Positions 5,951 to 15,277 are shown, counted from the stretch's first letter. The stretch is DNA of 22,587 bases from an uncultured Gemmatimonadota bacterium (GCA_946479895.1 CAMLHT010000028.1:1-22587); one strand, 5' to 3'. Notes: generated by a model not told the origin, from the sequence alone. Program-made: numbers and translations.

Positions 5951-7330
5951 CGTGGCGCCCAGTCGCTGGAGCAGCTCCGGCCCGGTCTTCGTGATGTCGC
6001 CGGCGCCGATGGTGATCACCACGTCACCCGCCTTCGCCTGCCCCGCGAGCGCCTCGGCCAGTCCCGTGCGCTCACCGCGCCAGGCGAGCTTGCCGCCGGC
6101 CTTCGCCAGCGCCTGCTCGATCAAGCCCGCGTCGACGCCGGGAATGGGCTGCTCGCGCGCGGGATAGATCTCCGTCAGGTACACGGCATCCGCGGCCGCG
6201 AGCGCGCTTCCGAACTCGCTCGAGAAATCCCGCGTGCGCGTGTACAGGTGCGGCTGGAAGGCGGCCACGATGCGGCGCTGCGGAAAGGTCCCCCGTGCCG
6301 CGGCGAGGGTCGCCGCGATCTCCGTGGGGTGATGCGCGTAGTCGTCGATCACGGAGATCCCGCGCGCCTCTCCGAGGCGCTGGAACCGTCGCTCGACGCC
6401 GCCGAACTCGCCGAGCCCCGCCGCCAGCCCCGCGAACGGGGCGCCGAGCGCGATCCCCGAGGCGAGGGCCGCCAGGGAGTTCAGGATGTTGTGCCGGCCG
6501 GGCACCTGGAGCGACACCGACCCCAGGGCTTCGCCGTCGTGGACCACGTCGAAGGTCGTCCCGCGCCCGGCGTTTCGGATGCCGGACGCCACGAGCCGGG
6601 CATCCGGCGAGTCGATGCCATACCGGATGACCTCCGTGGAGCTCGGCGTCGGCAGCGTGGATGCGCCGCGGTCCTCGCCGCACAGCACGATCGTCCGCGC
6701 GCCGCGGGCGAACTGCGCGAACGCGCCGCGAATGTCCGCGAGGTCCGCGTAGATGTCGAGATGATCGGCCTCGATGTTCGTGACCACGGCGACCGTGGGG
6801 GTCAGCGCCAGGAACGAACGATCGTATTCGTCGGCCTCGACGACGTAGAGGGCATCCCCGCCCTGGCGGAGGTTTCCTTCCCAGGCGGCGACGCGACCGC
6901 CGACGAGCGCCGTCGGGTCGCGGCCGGCGGAGGCGAGCGCGCTGGTCGTCATGACCGTCGTCGTCGTCTTCCCGTGCGTGCCGGCGATGCCCACCAGCTC
7001 CCGGCCCACCGTGACCTCTCCCAGCGCCTCCGCGCGCCGGATGACGGGAATGCCGAGCGTCCGGGCGCGCTCGAGCTCCGGATGATTCTTCGGCATCGCC
7101 GACGTGACGACGAGGGCGCGCGCGCCATCGACGTGGGCGGGATCGTGCGTCGTGACGCGCACGCCGAGGCGCTCGAGATCGGCCGCGCCCCCGGGGTTGG
7201 CGTCACATCCGGTGACCTTCACTCCGCGCCGGAGAAAGAGCTCGGCGAGGGCGCTCATTCCCGCGCCGGCTATGCCGACGAAGTGAACGGGCCGGGGATC
7301 AGTCTGGTCGAGGAGAGCCATCGTCGGCAT
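5948..7330 (-). CDS. murC: UDP-N-acetylmuramate--L-alanine ligase
   Basis: MurC is the cytoplasmic ATP-dependent ligase that adds L-alanine to UDP-MurNAc, the first step of stem-peptide assembly. The protein of about 460 residues shows the N-terminal Rossmann motif HFVGIAGAGMSALAE (residues 16-30), the ATP-binding P-loop GTHGKTTTT (117-125), VVEADEYDRSFL, the NIEADHLDIY motif and DDYAHHPTEI in the C-terminal domain. All are typical of MurC and not of the other Mur ligases. The start is uncertain: ATG 7330 is used, ATG 7321 is equally possible, and neither has a clear Shine-Dalgarno sequence. It is separated from murG by 177 bases filled by a 70-bp-arm inverted repeat, which breaks the coupling seen elsewhere in the cluster. 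Confidence 0.95.
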   Translation of the reverse strand: MPTMALLDQTDPRPVHFVGIAGAGMSALAELFLRRGVKVTGCDANPGGAADLERLGVRVTTHDPAHVDGARALVVTSAMPKNHPELERARTLGIPVIRRAEALGEVTVGRELVGIAGTHGKTTTTVMTTSALASAGRDPTALVGGRVAAWEGNLRQGGDALYVVEADEYDRSFLALTPTVAVVTNIEADHLDIYADLADIRGAFAQFARGARTIVLCGEDRGASTLPTPSSTEVIRYGIDSPDARLVASGIRNAGRGTTFDVVHDGEALGSVSLQVPGRHNILNSLAALASGIALGAPFAGLAAGLGEFGGVERRFQRLGEARGISVIDDYAHHPTEIAATLAAARGTFPQRRIVAAFQPHLYTRTRDFSSEFGSALAAADAVYLTEIYPAREQPIPGVDAGLIEQALAKAGGKLAWRGERTGLAEALAGQAKAGDVVITIGAGDITKTGPELLQRLGAT

Positions 7331-7341
7331 CAATATAGAGA

Positions 7342-7505
7342 CCGCGTTTCAACTTCGGTCATTGCCGCAGTATGTGACGCATGCTCGGAATGGGTGAGCA
7401 TGCTCGAAATACAGGACTGGGTTCATCACTCGGGCTATTCCGAGCATGGTCACCGATTCCGAGCATGCGTCAGATACTGCGGCAATGACCGCCGTTGGAA
7501 CCCGA
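7342..7505. repeat. Long inverted repeat between murG and murC
   Basis: Arms 7342-7411 and 7436-7505 match at 61 of 70 positions around a 24-base spacer. Each arm contains two near-copies of GCATGCTCGGAAT about 18 bases apart, so the motif occurs four times. In the murG-murC transcript this would form a very long hairpin, starting 3 bases after the murG stop codon and ending about 11 bases before the murC start. It has no coding potential and no T-tract. It is probably a MITE-like or REP-like insertion, possibly acting as an mRNA structure that separates murG from murC translation. Confidence 0.88.
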
Positions 7506-7507
7506 AA

Positions 7508-8608
7508 TCAGCCCGGGAGCAGCCGGTGAATCCGCTCCGCGATCTCACGCGCGGCGTTCGGCCTCGCGCGCAGCGACGCCTTCGCCGCCAGCTCCTTCAT
7601 CCGGGTAGGTGAGGCGAGCACGCCGGTCACCGTCTTCGCCAGCTCGTCGACCGTCAGCCTTGATTGCGGGAGGTGAATGGCTGCTCCCGCGGCCTCGAGC
7701 GCCCTGGCATTGAGCGTCTGGTGGTCGGCCGCCGCCGTCGGCAGCGGGACCAGGATGCCGGGAATGCCCCACGCGAACAGCTCGGCCGTCGTCATCGCGC
7801 CGGCGCGCGCCAGCGCCAGGTCGGTCGCGGCGTAGGCGTCCGCGATCGGCGAGAGATAGTCCTTCACGCGCACGCGCGGAGAGTCGAGATCCCTGAATTG
7901 GTCATAGGTGCCCCGCCCAGTCGCCCAGATGACGTAGAGGTCGTCCGGGATCCCGCGGCGGACCCAGTCGGCCATTGCCCGGTTGATCACCAGCGATCCC
8001 TGGCTGCCTCCATAGATGAGCAGCACGTGTCCGCCCGTGCGTGGAAAGCCCCAGCGCTCGCGCGCGGCCGCCTTGTCGGGCAGCGGCGCGGGGGGCGGCG
8101 CGATGGGGGCGCCGGCGTCGATCATCTTCTGCCGGTCCTTCATGTCCGCGTCGAAGACCGCCGCGGCCTCGGGAAAGGCCAGATAGATCTCCCGCGACCA
8201 GCGCGAGAACATTCGCGCCGTGATGCCGGGATGGCTGTCGCCGGCCTGCTGCACCATCGGCATCCGGTGGATGACCGCGTAGGCGAGCATCAGCCCCGCG
8301 GCGTAGCCGCCGGTGCCGACGACGAGCGCCGGCCGCTGGTCGTGGACCATGTGGCCGATCTTCCGCCAGCTCGTGATCGCCCCCCGAAGTGTCTTCCAGT
8401 TGTTCCAGACCGCCGGCCGATACAGCGGATGCAGGTCGAGGAGCAGGTGGGGAAACTCGGACTTTGGCAGCACGTCGCGCTCGATGCCGCGCAGTGCCCC
8501 CACGAAGAACGGCTCGACCCGGGGGTCGAGCCGGACGAGCTCGCGGGCAATGGAGAGGCCGGGATAGAGATGGCCGCCCGTGCCGCCCCCGGCGAAGACA
8601 ACTCTCAT
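7508..8608 (-). CDS. murG: UDP-GlcNAc:undecaprenyl-pyrophosphoryl-MurNAc-pentapeptide transferase MurG
   Basis: MurG transfers GlcNAc from UDP-GlcNAc to lipid I on the cytoplasmic face of the inner membrane, making lipid II. The 366-residue GT-B glycosyltransferase begins MRVVFAGGGTGGHLYPGLSI, the first G-loop. It has the second G-loop IYGGSQGSLVIN in the middle and the donor-binding region LALARAGAMTTAELFAWGIP, followed by GILVPLP, near the C-terminus. Length is standard. The ATG at 8608 overlaps the ftsW stop as ATGA. The gene ends at the edge of the long inverted repeat that separates it from murC. Confidence 0.96.
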   Translation of the reverse strand: MRVVFAGGGTGGHLYPGLSIARELVRLDPRVEPFFVGALRGIERDVLPKSEFPHLLLDLHPLYRPAVWNNWKTLRGAITSWRKIGHMVHDQRPALVVGTGGYAAGLMLAYAVIHRMPMVQQAGDSHPGITARMFSRWSREIYLAFPEAAAVFDADMKDRQKMIDAGAPIAPPPAPLPDKAAARERWGFPRTGGHVLLIYGGSQGSLVINRAMADWVRRGIPDDLYVIWATGRGTYDQFRDLDSPRVRVKDYLSPIADAYAATDLALARAGAMTTAELFAWGIPGILVPLPTAAADHQTLNARALEAAGAAIHLPQSRLTVDELAKTVTGVLASPTRMKELAAKASLRARPNAAREIAERIHRLLPG

Positions 8609-9840
8609 GCTCCCACCGACATCGGGTCGGTCGCCGACCCGTTGATCACTTTCTCACGCGTACTGCCGATGTTCACGAGGATCCCGGTGAAGAGCAGAGT
8701 CAGGACCAGGTTCGAGCGGCCGTACGAGATGAACGGCAGCGTCAGACCCGTCGTCGGAAGCAGTCCGATCACGACGCCGATGTGCAGGTACGCCGTCAGC
8801 ACCGTCGTGAACGTCAGCCCGATGGCCACCAGTTGCAAGAACTGTGATCGCGCCTGGCGGGCGATCCGGAAGCCCTGGAGTCCGTAGACCGCGAACAGGA
8901 AGGTCACGCCCATCAGCCCCACGAAGCCCCACTCCTCACCGATGTTGCTGGCGATGAAGTCGCTGTACGGGAACGGCAGGAAGCCGAGCTGCTGCATACC
9001 CTGCCCGAAGCCGCGGCCCGTCCATCCGCCCGACCCCACCGCGATCAGCGACTGGTTGAGCTGATAGGAGATGGTCTGGGCGGCCGACCCGGGATCGAAG
9101 AACGAGGAGATGCGTGCTTCGGCGTAGGCGAAGCCGCCCACCTTTCGCCACGCCACCGGAATGGCGAGCGCGGCGAGGAAGATGAAGTGCGCCAGGCGCG
9201 CGCCGCCGACGTACAGCAGCATGCCCATCAGCAGCGTGAAGAGCATCGCCACCGAGAGGTCCGGCTCGAGCGCCGCCAGGACGTCGAGCACGCCGATCAC
9301 CACGAGGAACGGGACGAGGCCCTTGCTGAGCCGGCGCAGCGCGTCCCCCTTCTTCACGATGAGCATCGACACCCATACGATCACCGCGAGCTTGGCGAAC
9401 TCCGACGGCTGGAACGAATTCCCGACGAGGAACCGCCGCGAGCCGTTCGTCTTCGTGCCGAACACCAGCACCGCGGTCATCGTCGATATCGCGAAGATCA
9501 TCAGCGGCCAGGCGTACTTCTCGAGCCGGGCGGCATCCACCTTCGCCGCGATCACGAACGCCACGGCGCCAAGGAGCACGCCGGAGAGCTGCTTCAGCAG
9601 GTAGCAGGTGCCCGTGGCCGAGCAGGTGCCGGCCTTCCCGATCGCGTCGAAGGCGCTCGCGGAATACAGGACGGCGAGCCCGAACGCGAGGAGGATCGCC
9701 GTGACCAGCACGATCCGGCGCGCGGGATCCCCCATGCGCCAGCGAAACCGCACCTCCGCCCCGCCGGACGCGGCGCGGTCGGCCGGGCGCGGAACCGGTG
9801 GCGCCATCGACGCGCCCGCCGGCTTCACCTTCGTCTTCAC
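8605..9840 (-). CDS. ftsW: Septal peptidoglycan glycosyltransferase FtsW (SEDS family)
   Basis: FtsW polymerises lipid II into glycan strands at the septum together with its partner transpeptidase FtsI. The 411-residue protein has a cytoplasmic tail of about 40 residues and then about ten membrane segments. SEDS hallmarks are NSFQPSEFAKLAVIVW, AALEPDLSVAML (the catalytic aspartate region), SLIAVGSGGWTGRGFGQGMQ, FPYSDFIASNIGEEWGFVG and LLPTTGLTLPFISYGRSN. The last two are the extracellular-loop and C-terminal signatures. The GTG start at 9840 overlaps the murD stop (GTGA). The tail is somewhat long and proline/alanine-rich; an internal ATG start at residue 12 cannot be excluded. Confidence 0.95.
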   Translation of the reverse strand: MKTKVKPAGASMAPPVPRPADRAASGGAEVRFRWRMGDPARRIVLVTAILLAFGLAVLYSASAFDAIGKAGTCSATGTCYLLKQLSGVLLGAVAFVIAAKVDAARLEKYAWPLMIFAISTMTAVLVFGTKTNGSRRFLVGNSFQPSEFAKLAVIVWVSMLIVKKGDALRRLSKGLVPFLVVIGVLDVLAALEPDLSVAMLFTLLMGMLLYVGGARLAHFIFLAALAIPVAWRKVGGFAYAEARISSFFDPGSAAQTISYQLNQSLIAVGSGGWTGRGFGQGMQQLGFLPFPYSDFIASNIGEEWGFVGLMGVTFLFAVYGLQGFRIARQARSQFLQLVAIGLTFTTVLTAYLHIGVVIGLLPTTGLTLPFISYGRSNLVLTLLFTGILVNIGSTREKVINGSATDPMSVGA

Positions 9841-11228
9841 GTACCCCGGACCATCTCTTTGAAGATGCGTCCGCGCTGTTCGTAGTTGTCGAACATGTCG
9901 TAGCTCGAGCAGGCCGGAGAGAGGAGCACGACGTCCCCTGGCTTCGCCACGGCGCGCGCCGCGGCGATGACGTCCTCGAATGACGATCCGACCCGCCGAA
10001 CGGGAACGACGCCGCGGAGATCGGCCTCGACCAGCTCCGCCGACTCACCGTAGGCGATGACCGCCCGTCCGGTCCGCTCGAGCTCCCCGGCCAGCTCGGT
10101 GTAGGGCTCGCCCTTGTGGCGTCCGCCGAGCAGGAGCACGGTCGGCTTCTGCATCCCGCGCATCGCGACCAGCGTCGAGGCCACGTTCGTTGACTTACTG
10201 TCGTTGATCCAGGTGAGGCCGTCCTTCGTGGGCACGGGCTCGATCCGGTGCTCGAGCGCGTTGAACTCGCGCATGCCCCTGGCGATCCGGCCCACGGCTT
10301 CGGGCGTCTGGTGCCGGTCGTCGGCGAGCATCACCGCGAGCGCCGCGGCGAGGGCGTTCGCGACGTTGTGGTCGCCGAGGAGCGGCAGCTCGTCGCGATC
10401 CAGCACGGGCTGCCCGAGGACCATCAGGCGGTTCGAGTCACGATCGAGCCAGGCGTCCGCCTTCCCGCGCACGGAAAAGAGGTAGCGCCGGCCGGCGATG
10501 CCGTCCGTCAGCCTCAGCGCGTCCGGATCGTCGGCGTTCGTGATCCACTTCGACGCGGGCGTGGCGTTCCGGAAGAGGAGCTTCTTGTCGCCGTAGTACT
10601 CGTCGATGGAGGCGTAACGGTCGAGATGGTTCGCCGACAGGTTGGTGAGCATCCCCACGGCGGGCGCGATGGACGGCGAATCGTGCAGCTGGAACGACGA
10701 GACCTCCAGCGCGATCCAGTCGGGCCGCGTGGCGCCCAGCGCGATCTCCGAGAGCGGCGTGCCGATGTTGCCGGCGGCCACCGTGGTCCGGCCCACTGCC
10801 TCCAGCAGGCGCGCCGTCAGCGAGGTCGTCGTCGTCTTTCCGTTGGTGCCGGTGATCGCGACGTAGTGCTGACCCTGCAGGAACCATAGGGCCACCTCGA
10901 TCTCGCTGACGATGGGGACACCGGCCGCGTTCGCCGCCGCCAGGGGCGGCGCATCGGGAGGCACGCCCGGGCTGGCGATGACGGCGGCCGCCTTCCGGAT
11001 GCGCGCGAGATCGTGCCGGCCGAGCTCAACGTCCACGCGCTGCGCCGCGAGCTCGGCGGCGACGCGCGTGAGGGCATCGCCGGATCCGGCGTCGGATGCG
11101 TAGACCTTCGCCCCGTTCGCCGCCAGCAGCCGCGCCACCGACCGGCCGCTTCGCGCGAGGCCGATCACGGCGATCTCGCCGCTGCCCGCGGCGAGCAGCC
11201 GGTCCTTCAGGTTGGTCGAAACGGCCAC
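9837..11228 (-). CDS. murD: UDP-N-acetylmuramoyl-L-alanine--D-glutamate ligase
   Basis: MurD adds D-glutamate to UDP-MurNAc-L-Ala. The 463-residue protein shows the N-terminal UDP-binding fold (IAVIGLARSGRSVARLL), ASPGVPPDAP, the P-loop GTNGKTTT (127-134), AGNIGTPL, LEVSSFQL, LTNLSANHLDRY and the C-terminal INDSKSTNVAST and LLLGGRHKG motifs. These distinguish MurD from MurC, E and F. The GTG start at 11228 lies 6 bases after the mraY stop, with AGGGA just upstream. The stop codon overlaps the ftsW start. Confidence 0.96.
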   Translation of the reverse strand: MAVSTNLKDRLLAAGSGEIAVIGLARSGRSVARLLAANGAKVYASDAGSGDALTRVAAELAAQRVDVELGRHDLARIRKAAAVIASPGVPPDAPPLAAANAAGVPIVSEIEVALWFLQGQHYVAITGTNGKTTTTSLTARLLEAVGRTTVAAGNIGTPLSEIALGATRPDWIALEVSSFQLHDSPSIAPAVGMLTNLSANHLDRYASIDEYYGDKKLLFRNATPASKWITNADDPDALRLTDGIAGRRYLFSVRGKADAWLDRDSNRLMVLGQPVLDRDELPLLGDHNVANALAAALAVMLADDRHQTPEAVGRIARGMREFNALEHRIEPVPTKDGLTWINDSKSTNVASTLVAMRGMQKPTVLLLGGRHKGEPYTELAGELERTGRAVIAYGESAELVEADLRGVVPVRRVGSSFEDVIAAARAVAKPGDVVLLSPACSSYDMFDNYEQRGRIFKEMVRGT

Positions 11229-11234
11229 GCGTCC

Positions 11235-12389
11235 CTACCGGATCTTGAGCGTGGCGATCGCGGCCAGCGCCGAGAGAATGCCGAGGATCCAGAAGCGCAC
11301 CACGACCTGGGGCTCGCTCCAGCCCTTCATCTCGAAGTGGTGATGCAGCGGGGCGCGCAGGAAGACGCGATGCGCCTTCGCGTACTCGAGCCCGTGCACC
11401 CGCTTCCGGTACTTGAACACGAAGCGCTGGAGGAGCACCGACACCGTCTCCGCGGCGAAGATGAGGCCGACGAAGGCGAGCACGAACTCCGACTTGAGCA
11501 GGATGGCGACCACGCCCAGGGCGCCGCCCAGGGCCAGCGAGCCGGTGTCCCCCATGAACACCTGAGCGGGGTGGGCGTTGTACCAGAGGAAGCCGATGAG
11601 CGCCCCGACGAGCGCGAAGCAGAAGATCGCCAGCTCCCCGGAGCCGGGCAGGTAGAAGACGCCGATGTAGCGGCTCCAGTCGTACCGCCCGATGGCGTAG
11701 GCGAAGACGCCGAAGGTGCTGAACGCGATCGCCGAGAGCCCGGCGCAGAGGCCGTCCAGCCCGTCGGTGATGTTCACCGCGTTCGTGGTCCCGACGAGGA
11801 TGAACGTCGTGAACAGGATGTAGGTCGCCGCGAACCCGCCGATGGACAGGAAGACGACGTACGAACCCTTGAAGAAGGGCAGCGAAGTCGACGCCGGCGG
11901 CAGCGACGAGACCAGCGGATGCTGGAGGATGTACCAGCCGATCGCGAATCCGGCGGTGACCTGGCCGATCAGCTTGTAGCGCTCGACGAGCCCGGAGTTC
12001 TTCACGCCGTCGCGCTTCTGGCGGATCTTGAGCGTGTCGTCGAGGACGCCGATCGCGCCCATCCAGACCGTGGCGAAGAGCGCGATCCAGAGGTAGGGCT
12101 GCGCCTGGCTGAACCGGCCCCAGAGCGCGATCGAGATGATCGAGGAGGCGAGGATGATCAGGCCGCCCATCGTCGGGGTGGTCCCCTTGCCCGCGTGCGA
12201 GTCCGGCGTCCCCTCGCGCACCACCTGGTGCATGTTCTGGCGGCGCAGCGCGCGGAGGATGATCGGCCCGAGGACGAACGAGAGGACGAGCGCCGTCGCC
12301 GCCGCCCCCATCATCCGGAACGAGATGTACGAGAAGATCCGGAGGAAGGAGTATTCCTCGGTCAGGCGTGAGGCTATGTAGAAGAGCAC
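11235..12389 (-). CDS. mraY: Phospho-N-acetylmuramoyl-pentapeptide-transferase MraY
   Basis: MraY joins phospho-MurNAc-pentapeptide to undecaprenyl phosphate, forming lipid I at the inner membrane. The 384-residue protein has about ten membrane segments and the family motifs: HAGKGTTPTMGGL (66-78), the DD pair in GVLDDTLKI (D117, D118) with the following KNSGL, NAVNITDGLDGL, FMGDTGSLALGG and the C-terminal RAPLHHHFEMKGW histidine motif. A GTG at 12389 is used as start; no ATG precedes the first membrane segment and the Shine-Dalgarno sequence is weak (GAGGA about 15 bases upstream). It lies 18 bases after murF and 6 before murD. Confidence 0.96.
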   Translation of the reverse strand: MLFYIASRLTEEYSFLRIFSYISFRMMGAAATALVLSFVLGPIILRALRRQNMHQVVREGTPDSHAGKGTTPTMGGLIILASSIISIALWGRFSQAQPYLWIALFATVWMGAIGVLDDTLKIRQKRDGVKNSGLVERYKLIGQVTAGFAIGWYILQHPLVSSLPPASTSLPFFKGSYVVFLSIGGFAATYILFTTFILVGTTNAVNITDGLDGLCAGLSAIAFSTFGVFAYAIGRYDWSRYIGVFYLPGSGELAIFCFALVGALIGFLWYNAHPAQVFMGDTGSLALGGALGVVAILLKSEFVLAFVGLIFAAETVSVLLQRFVFKYRKRVHGLEYAKAHRVFLRAPLHHHFEMKGWSEPQVVVRFWILGILSALAAIATLKIR

Positions 12390-12407
12390 GTGTTGTTTAT
12401 TGAATCC

Positions 12408-13790
12408 TCAGCGACTGTTCGCCCATTCAGTGATTGCCGGCACCAGCTGCTCCAGCCGCACGCCCCGGCTGCCCTTGAGGAGGATAACGGCGTCGGGAGA
12501 CACCCGCGACGCAAGATCCCTCCAGACGGACGCCGGATCGGCGCCCGTCACCACGCGCGGGTCGCCGGCGCCGACGGCCGCCAGGGCCGTCCCCATCTCG
12601 CCCACGCCCCCGATCAGCTCGACCGGGCTCGCCAGCGCCGTCCGCGCGACGTCCTCGTGCAGCTCCCGACCCCGCGCGCCGAGCTCCAGCATGGTGCCGA
12701 TGATGGCCACCCGCTGCCGCCCCGCACCGGCGTGAGCCAGCAGCTCGATCGCGGCGCGCGCCGACGGCGGATTGGCATTGTACGCGTCGTTGATGAGCGT
12801 CGCCTTCCCGATCTCCTCCCAGTTCACGCGCATCGGCGGCGGCGCCATGGCCCCGATCCCGCGTGCCGCGTCTTCCAGCGAGACGCCCATCTCCCGGGCG
12901 ATGGCCAGGGCGAGCATCGCGTTGCGGAGGTTGTGGGCGCCGCGCAGCGGCACCGCGACGTCGAGGCCCTCCACCGTCATCCGCCCGGTGCCATTCGGCT
13001 CGACCGCCCAGGCCGACGCGCGCAGGTCGCCGGCGTCGAGCCCTGCCTCGACGACCCTGCCCGCCCGCCCGCGCGCCCCCGCGGCGATCTCCGGCTGCGA
13101 CGCCGGCGTCACCACGACCGGCACCCCGTCGGTCACGCACAGCTCCTCGCGCAGCACGCCGGCGACGTCGCCGAGCCCCTCGAGATGCTCCTCGCCGACG
13201 GAGGTGATCACCGCGACCGTCGGCTCGATGATCAGGCGCAGCGCGGCCACTTCACCCGGCTGATTCGTCCCCATCTCCACCACCGCCACTTCGGCGTCGT
13301 CGGGAACGGCGAGCAGCGTCAGCGGCACGCCGACGAGGTTGTTGAGGTTCCCCGTGGTGTGGTGAACGTTCAACCGCGAGCCCAGCGCGGCGCGAATGAG
13401 CTCCTTCGTGCTGGTCTTGCCGTTGCTGCCCGCTACGGCCACCACGGGCCCGTTCCAGGCGCGCCGCCGATAGCGACCGAGCGCGCCAAGGGCGGCCAGC
13501 GTGTCGGGCACCTCGATCACGGGGACGCCGAGACCGGCGAACGGGCGAGACACGACGACGGCGGCCGCTCCCTTCGCGACGGCGTCCTTCACGAAGTCGT
13601 GCGCGTCGAAGCGCTCGCCCCGGAGCGCCACGAACAGGTCGCCGGGCTGCACCGACCGCGTGTCGGCCCACACCCGTGCAAGCGGGCGGTCGTCCGTCGG
13701 CAGGTTGACGCGCGCGATGTCCTCCAGCGCATCGGCCACCCGCGCCAGCGTCCAGAAGCCGGCGGCACCCGAGGGATGGGGTGTGCTCAT
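12408..13790 (-). CDS. murF: UDP-N-acetylmuramoyl-tripeptide--D-alanyl-D-alanine ligase
   Basis: MurF adds D-Ala-D-Ala to the UDP-MurNAc tripeptide, completing the soluble pentapeptide precursor. The 460-residue protein has the MurF-type N-terminal domain (WADTRSVQPGDLFVALRGERFDAHDF without the MurE stretch), P-loop GSNGKTSTK (121-129), TTGNLNNLVGVPLTL, VVEMGTNQPGE, LINDAYNANPPS and LLKGSRGVRLE, all MurF signatures. The frame stays open to 13922 inside murE, but the start at 13790 is preferred because it forms the ATGA overlap with the murE stop and matches family length. Confidence 0.96.
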   Translation of the reverse strand: MSTPHPSGAAGFWTLARVADALEDIARVNLPTDDRPLARVWADTRSVQPGDLFVALRGERFDAHDFVKDAVAKGAAAVVVSRPFAGLGVPVIEVPDTLAALGALGRYRRRAWNGPVVAVAGSNGKTSTKELIRAALGSRLNVHHTTGNLNNLVGVPLTLLAVPDDAEVAVVEMGTNQPGEVAALRLIIEPTVAVITSVGEEHLEGLGDVAGVLREELCVTDGVPVVVTPASQPEIAAGARGRAGRVVEAGLDAGDLRASAWAVEPNGTGRMTVEGLDVAVPLRGAHNLRNAMLALAIAREMGVSLEDAARGIGAMAPPPMRVNWEEIGKATLINDAYNANPPSARAAIELLAHAGAGRQRVAIIGTMLELGARGRELHEDVARTALASPVELIGGVGEMGTALAAVGAGDPRVVTGADPASVWRDLASRVSPDAVILLKGSRGVRLEQLVPAITEWANSR

Positions 13791-15262
13791 GACATGACTC
13801 CAAGCTCGGCCTTCAGCTCGCGAACGACGACCCGCTCGTCGAACGGCTGCTTCGTCGTTCCACGGATCTGATAGTCCTCGTGGCCCTTGCCGGCGAGCAG
13901 GATGACGTCGCCTTCCGTCCACATCCCGAGCGCGCGGGCGATGGCCGCGCGCCGGTCCTCGATGCGCTCGTGCGGCGTGTTCCCCATGCCGCTCTCGATG
14001 TCGTCGAGGATCTTCTCGGGATCCTCGGTGCGTGGATTGTCGCTCGTCACGACCACGACGTCGGCCTTCCGCGCGGCGATCCCGCCCATCTCCGGGCGCT
14101 TGCCCTTGTCGCGATCACCGCCGCAGCCGAACACGCAGATCAACCTGCCCTTCGTGAACGGGCGCACGGCGTCGAGCGCGCGGTCCAGCGCGTCGGGTGT
14201 ATGGGCGTAGTCGCGCAGGACGGCGGGCGCCTCGGAGATCAGCTCGAGCCGTCCAGGCACCTGCGGCGCCCCCGACAGCCGCTCCGCGATCCGCGCGCCG
14301 CTCAACCCGAGCGCCCACGCGGCCGCGGCGGCGCCGAGCGCGTTGGGAACGTTGAAGTCGCCGATGAGCGGCAGGTGCACCTCGTGCGTCTCGCCCCCGA
14401 GCACCAGGTTCCAGCGGCTGCCCCGAGGCGTGAAGCGGATGTCCGTCGCGTGCACTTCCGCCGTCTTCACGCGCTCGCTGAAGGTCACCCGGCGACGCTC
14501 TCCGGGCAGCCCGCTCCACGCCTGGTCGTCGAGGTTCACCACCGCCGCGCCGTGCGGGCGCAGGTAGTCCAGCAGCCGCGCCTTCGCCGCGAAGTAGTCC
14601 TGCATGCTGCCGTGGTAGTCGAGATGGTCGCGCGTGAGGTTCGTGAACACGGCGACGTCGAACTCCAGTCCGTCCACGCGGTGCTGATGCAGGGCGTGCG
14701 ACGACACCTCCATCGCGACGCGCGCGACGCCTGCTTCGCGAAGCTGCTGAAAGAGCTTCTGGAGCTCGATAGGGCCCGGCGTCGTGAGCCCCCCGCCGCC
14801 GGGGACCGGCTCGCCCTCGCTGCCGAGCAGCACGCCCAGCGTGCCGATCGACGCCGCCCGGGCCTTCGGCTCGTCGAGGATGTGGCGGAGAATCCCGACC
14901 GTCGTGGTCTTCCCGTTCGTTCCGGTGACGCCGACGATCTGCATGTCGCGGGCGGGCCAGCCGAATGCCGACGCCCCGGCGACGGCCGCGGCGCGCCGCG
15001 ACGACTTGACCACCAGTGCCGGCAGCTTCGTCGCGTGGGGATCCTCGACGATGGCGGCGGCTGCTCCGGCGCTTGCCGCCGCCGCCAGGAATGCGTGTCC
15101 GTCACGGTCGGCGCCACGCACGGCGACGAACAGGGAGCCGGGGACGACCTGGCGGCTGTCGTCCGTCACGAGCGTCACGGTCTCGGGCAATTGTCCACGA
15201 CGATCCACCAGCAGCCCCTGATCCTTCAAGGCGCGGGCGATCGCATCGAGCGAAATGGTCAT
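13787..15262 (-). CDS. murE: UDP-N-acetylmuramoyl-L-alanyl-D-glutamate--2,6-diaminopimelate ligase
   Basis: MurE adds the third residue of the stem peptide. The 491-residue protein contains DSRQVVPGSLFVAVRG, the P-loop GTNGKTTT (114-121), LTTPGPIELQKLF, MEVSSHAL, the FTNLTRDHLDYHGSM motif, carbamylated-lysine region YFAAKARLL, and DYAHTPDAL. Near the C-terminus, SDNPRTEDP (407-415) carries DNPR, the signature of meso-diaminopimelate rather than lysine selection. Length is standard. The ATG at 15262 lies 85 bases after ftsI, with a palindromic repeat between. The stop overlaps murF. Confidence 0.96.
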   Translation of the reverse strand: MTISLDAIARALKDQGLLVDRRGQLPETVTLVTDDSRQVVPGSLFVAVRGADRDGHAFLAAAASAGAAAAIVEDPHATKLPALVVKSSRRAAAVAGASAFGWPARDMQIVGVTGTNGKTTTVGILRHILDEPKARAASIGTLGVLLGSEGEPVPGGGGLTTPGPIELQKLFQQLREAGVARVAMEVSSHALHQHRVDGLEFDVAVFTNLTRDHLDYHGSMQDYFAAKARLLDYLRPHGAAVVNLDDQAWSGLPGERRRVTFSERVKTAEVHATDIRFTPRGSRWNLVLGGETHEVHLPLIGDFNVPNALGAAAAAWALGLSGARIAERLSGAPQVPGRLELISEAPAVLRDYAHTPDALDRALDAVRPFTKGRLICVFGCGGDRDKGKRPEMGGIAARKADVVVVTSDNPRTEDPEKILDDIESGMGNTPHERIEDRRAAIARALGMWTEGDVILLAGKGHEDYQIRGTTKQPFDERVVVRELKAELGVMS

Positions 15263-15277
15263 TATCTGGAAACCAGG

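Noticed and set aside
4035..7612. Very long plus-strand open frames opposite ftsA, ftsQ and murC
   Set aside because: They are antisense to strongly conserved genes, are rich in Arg, Asp, His and Val as expected for mirror frames in GC-rich DNA, and have no domains.
15265..15274. Shared ATCTGGAAA string before murE (about 15264) and before the TPR gene (about 21338)
   Set aside because: Nine bases in a 22-kb window is expected by chance and the contexts differ.
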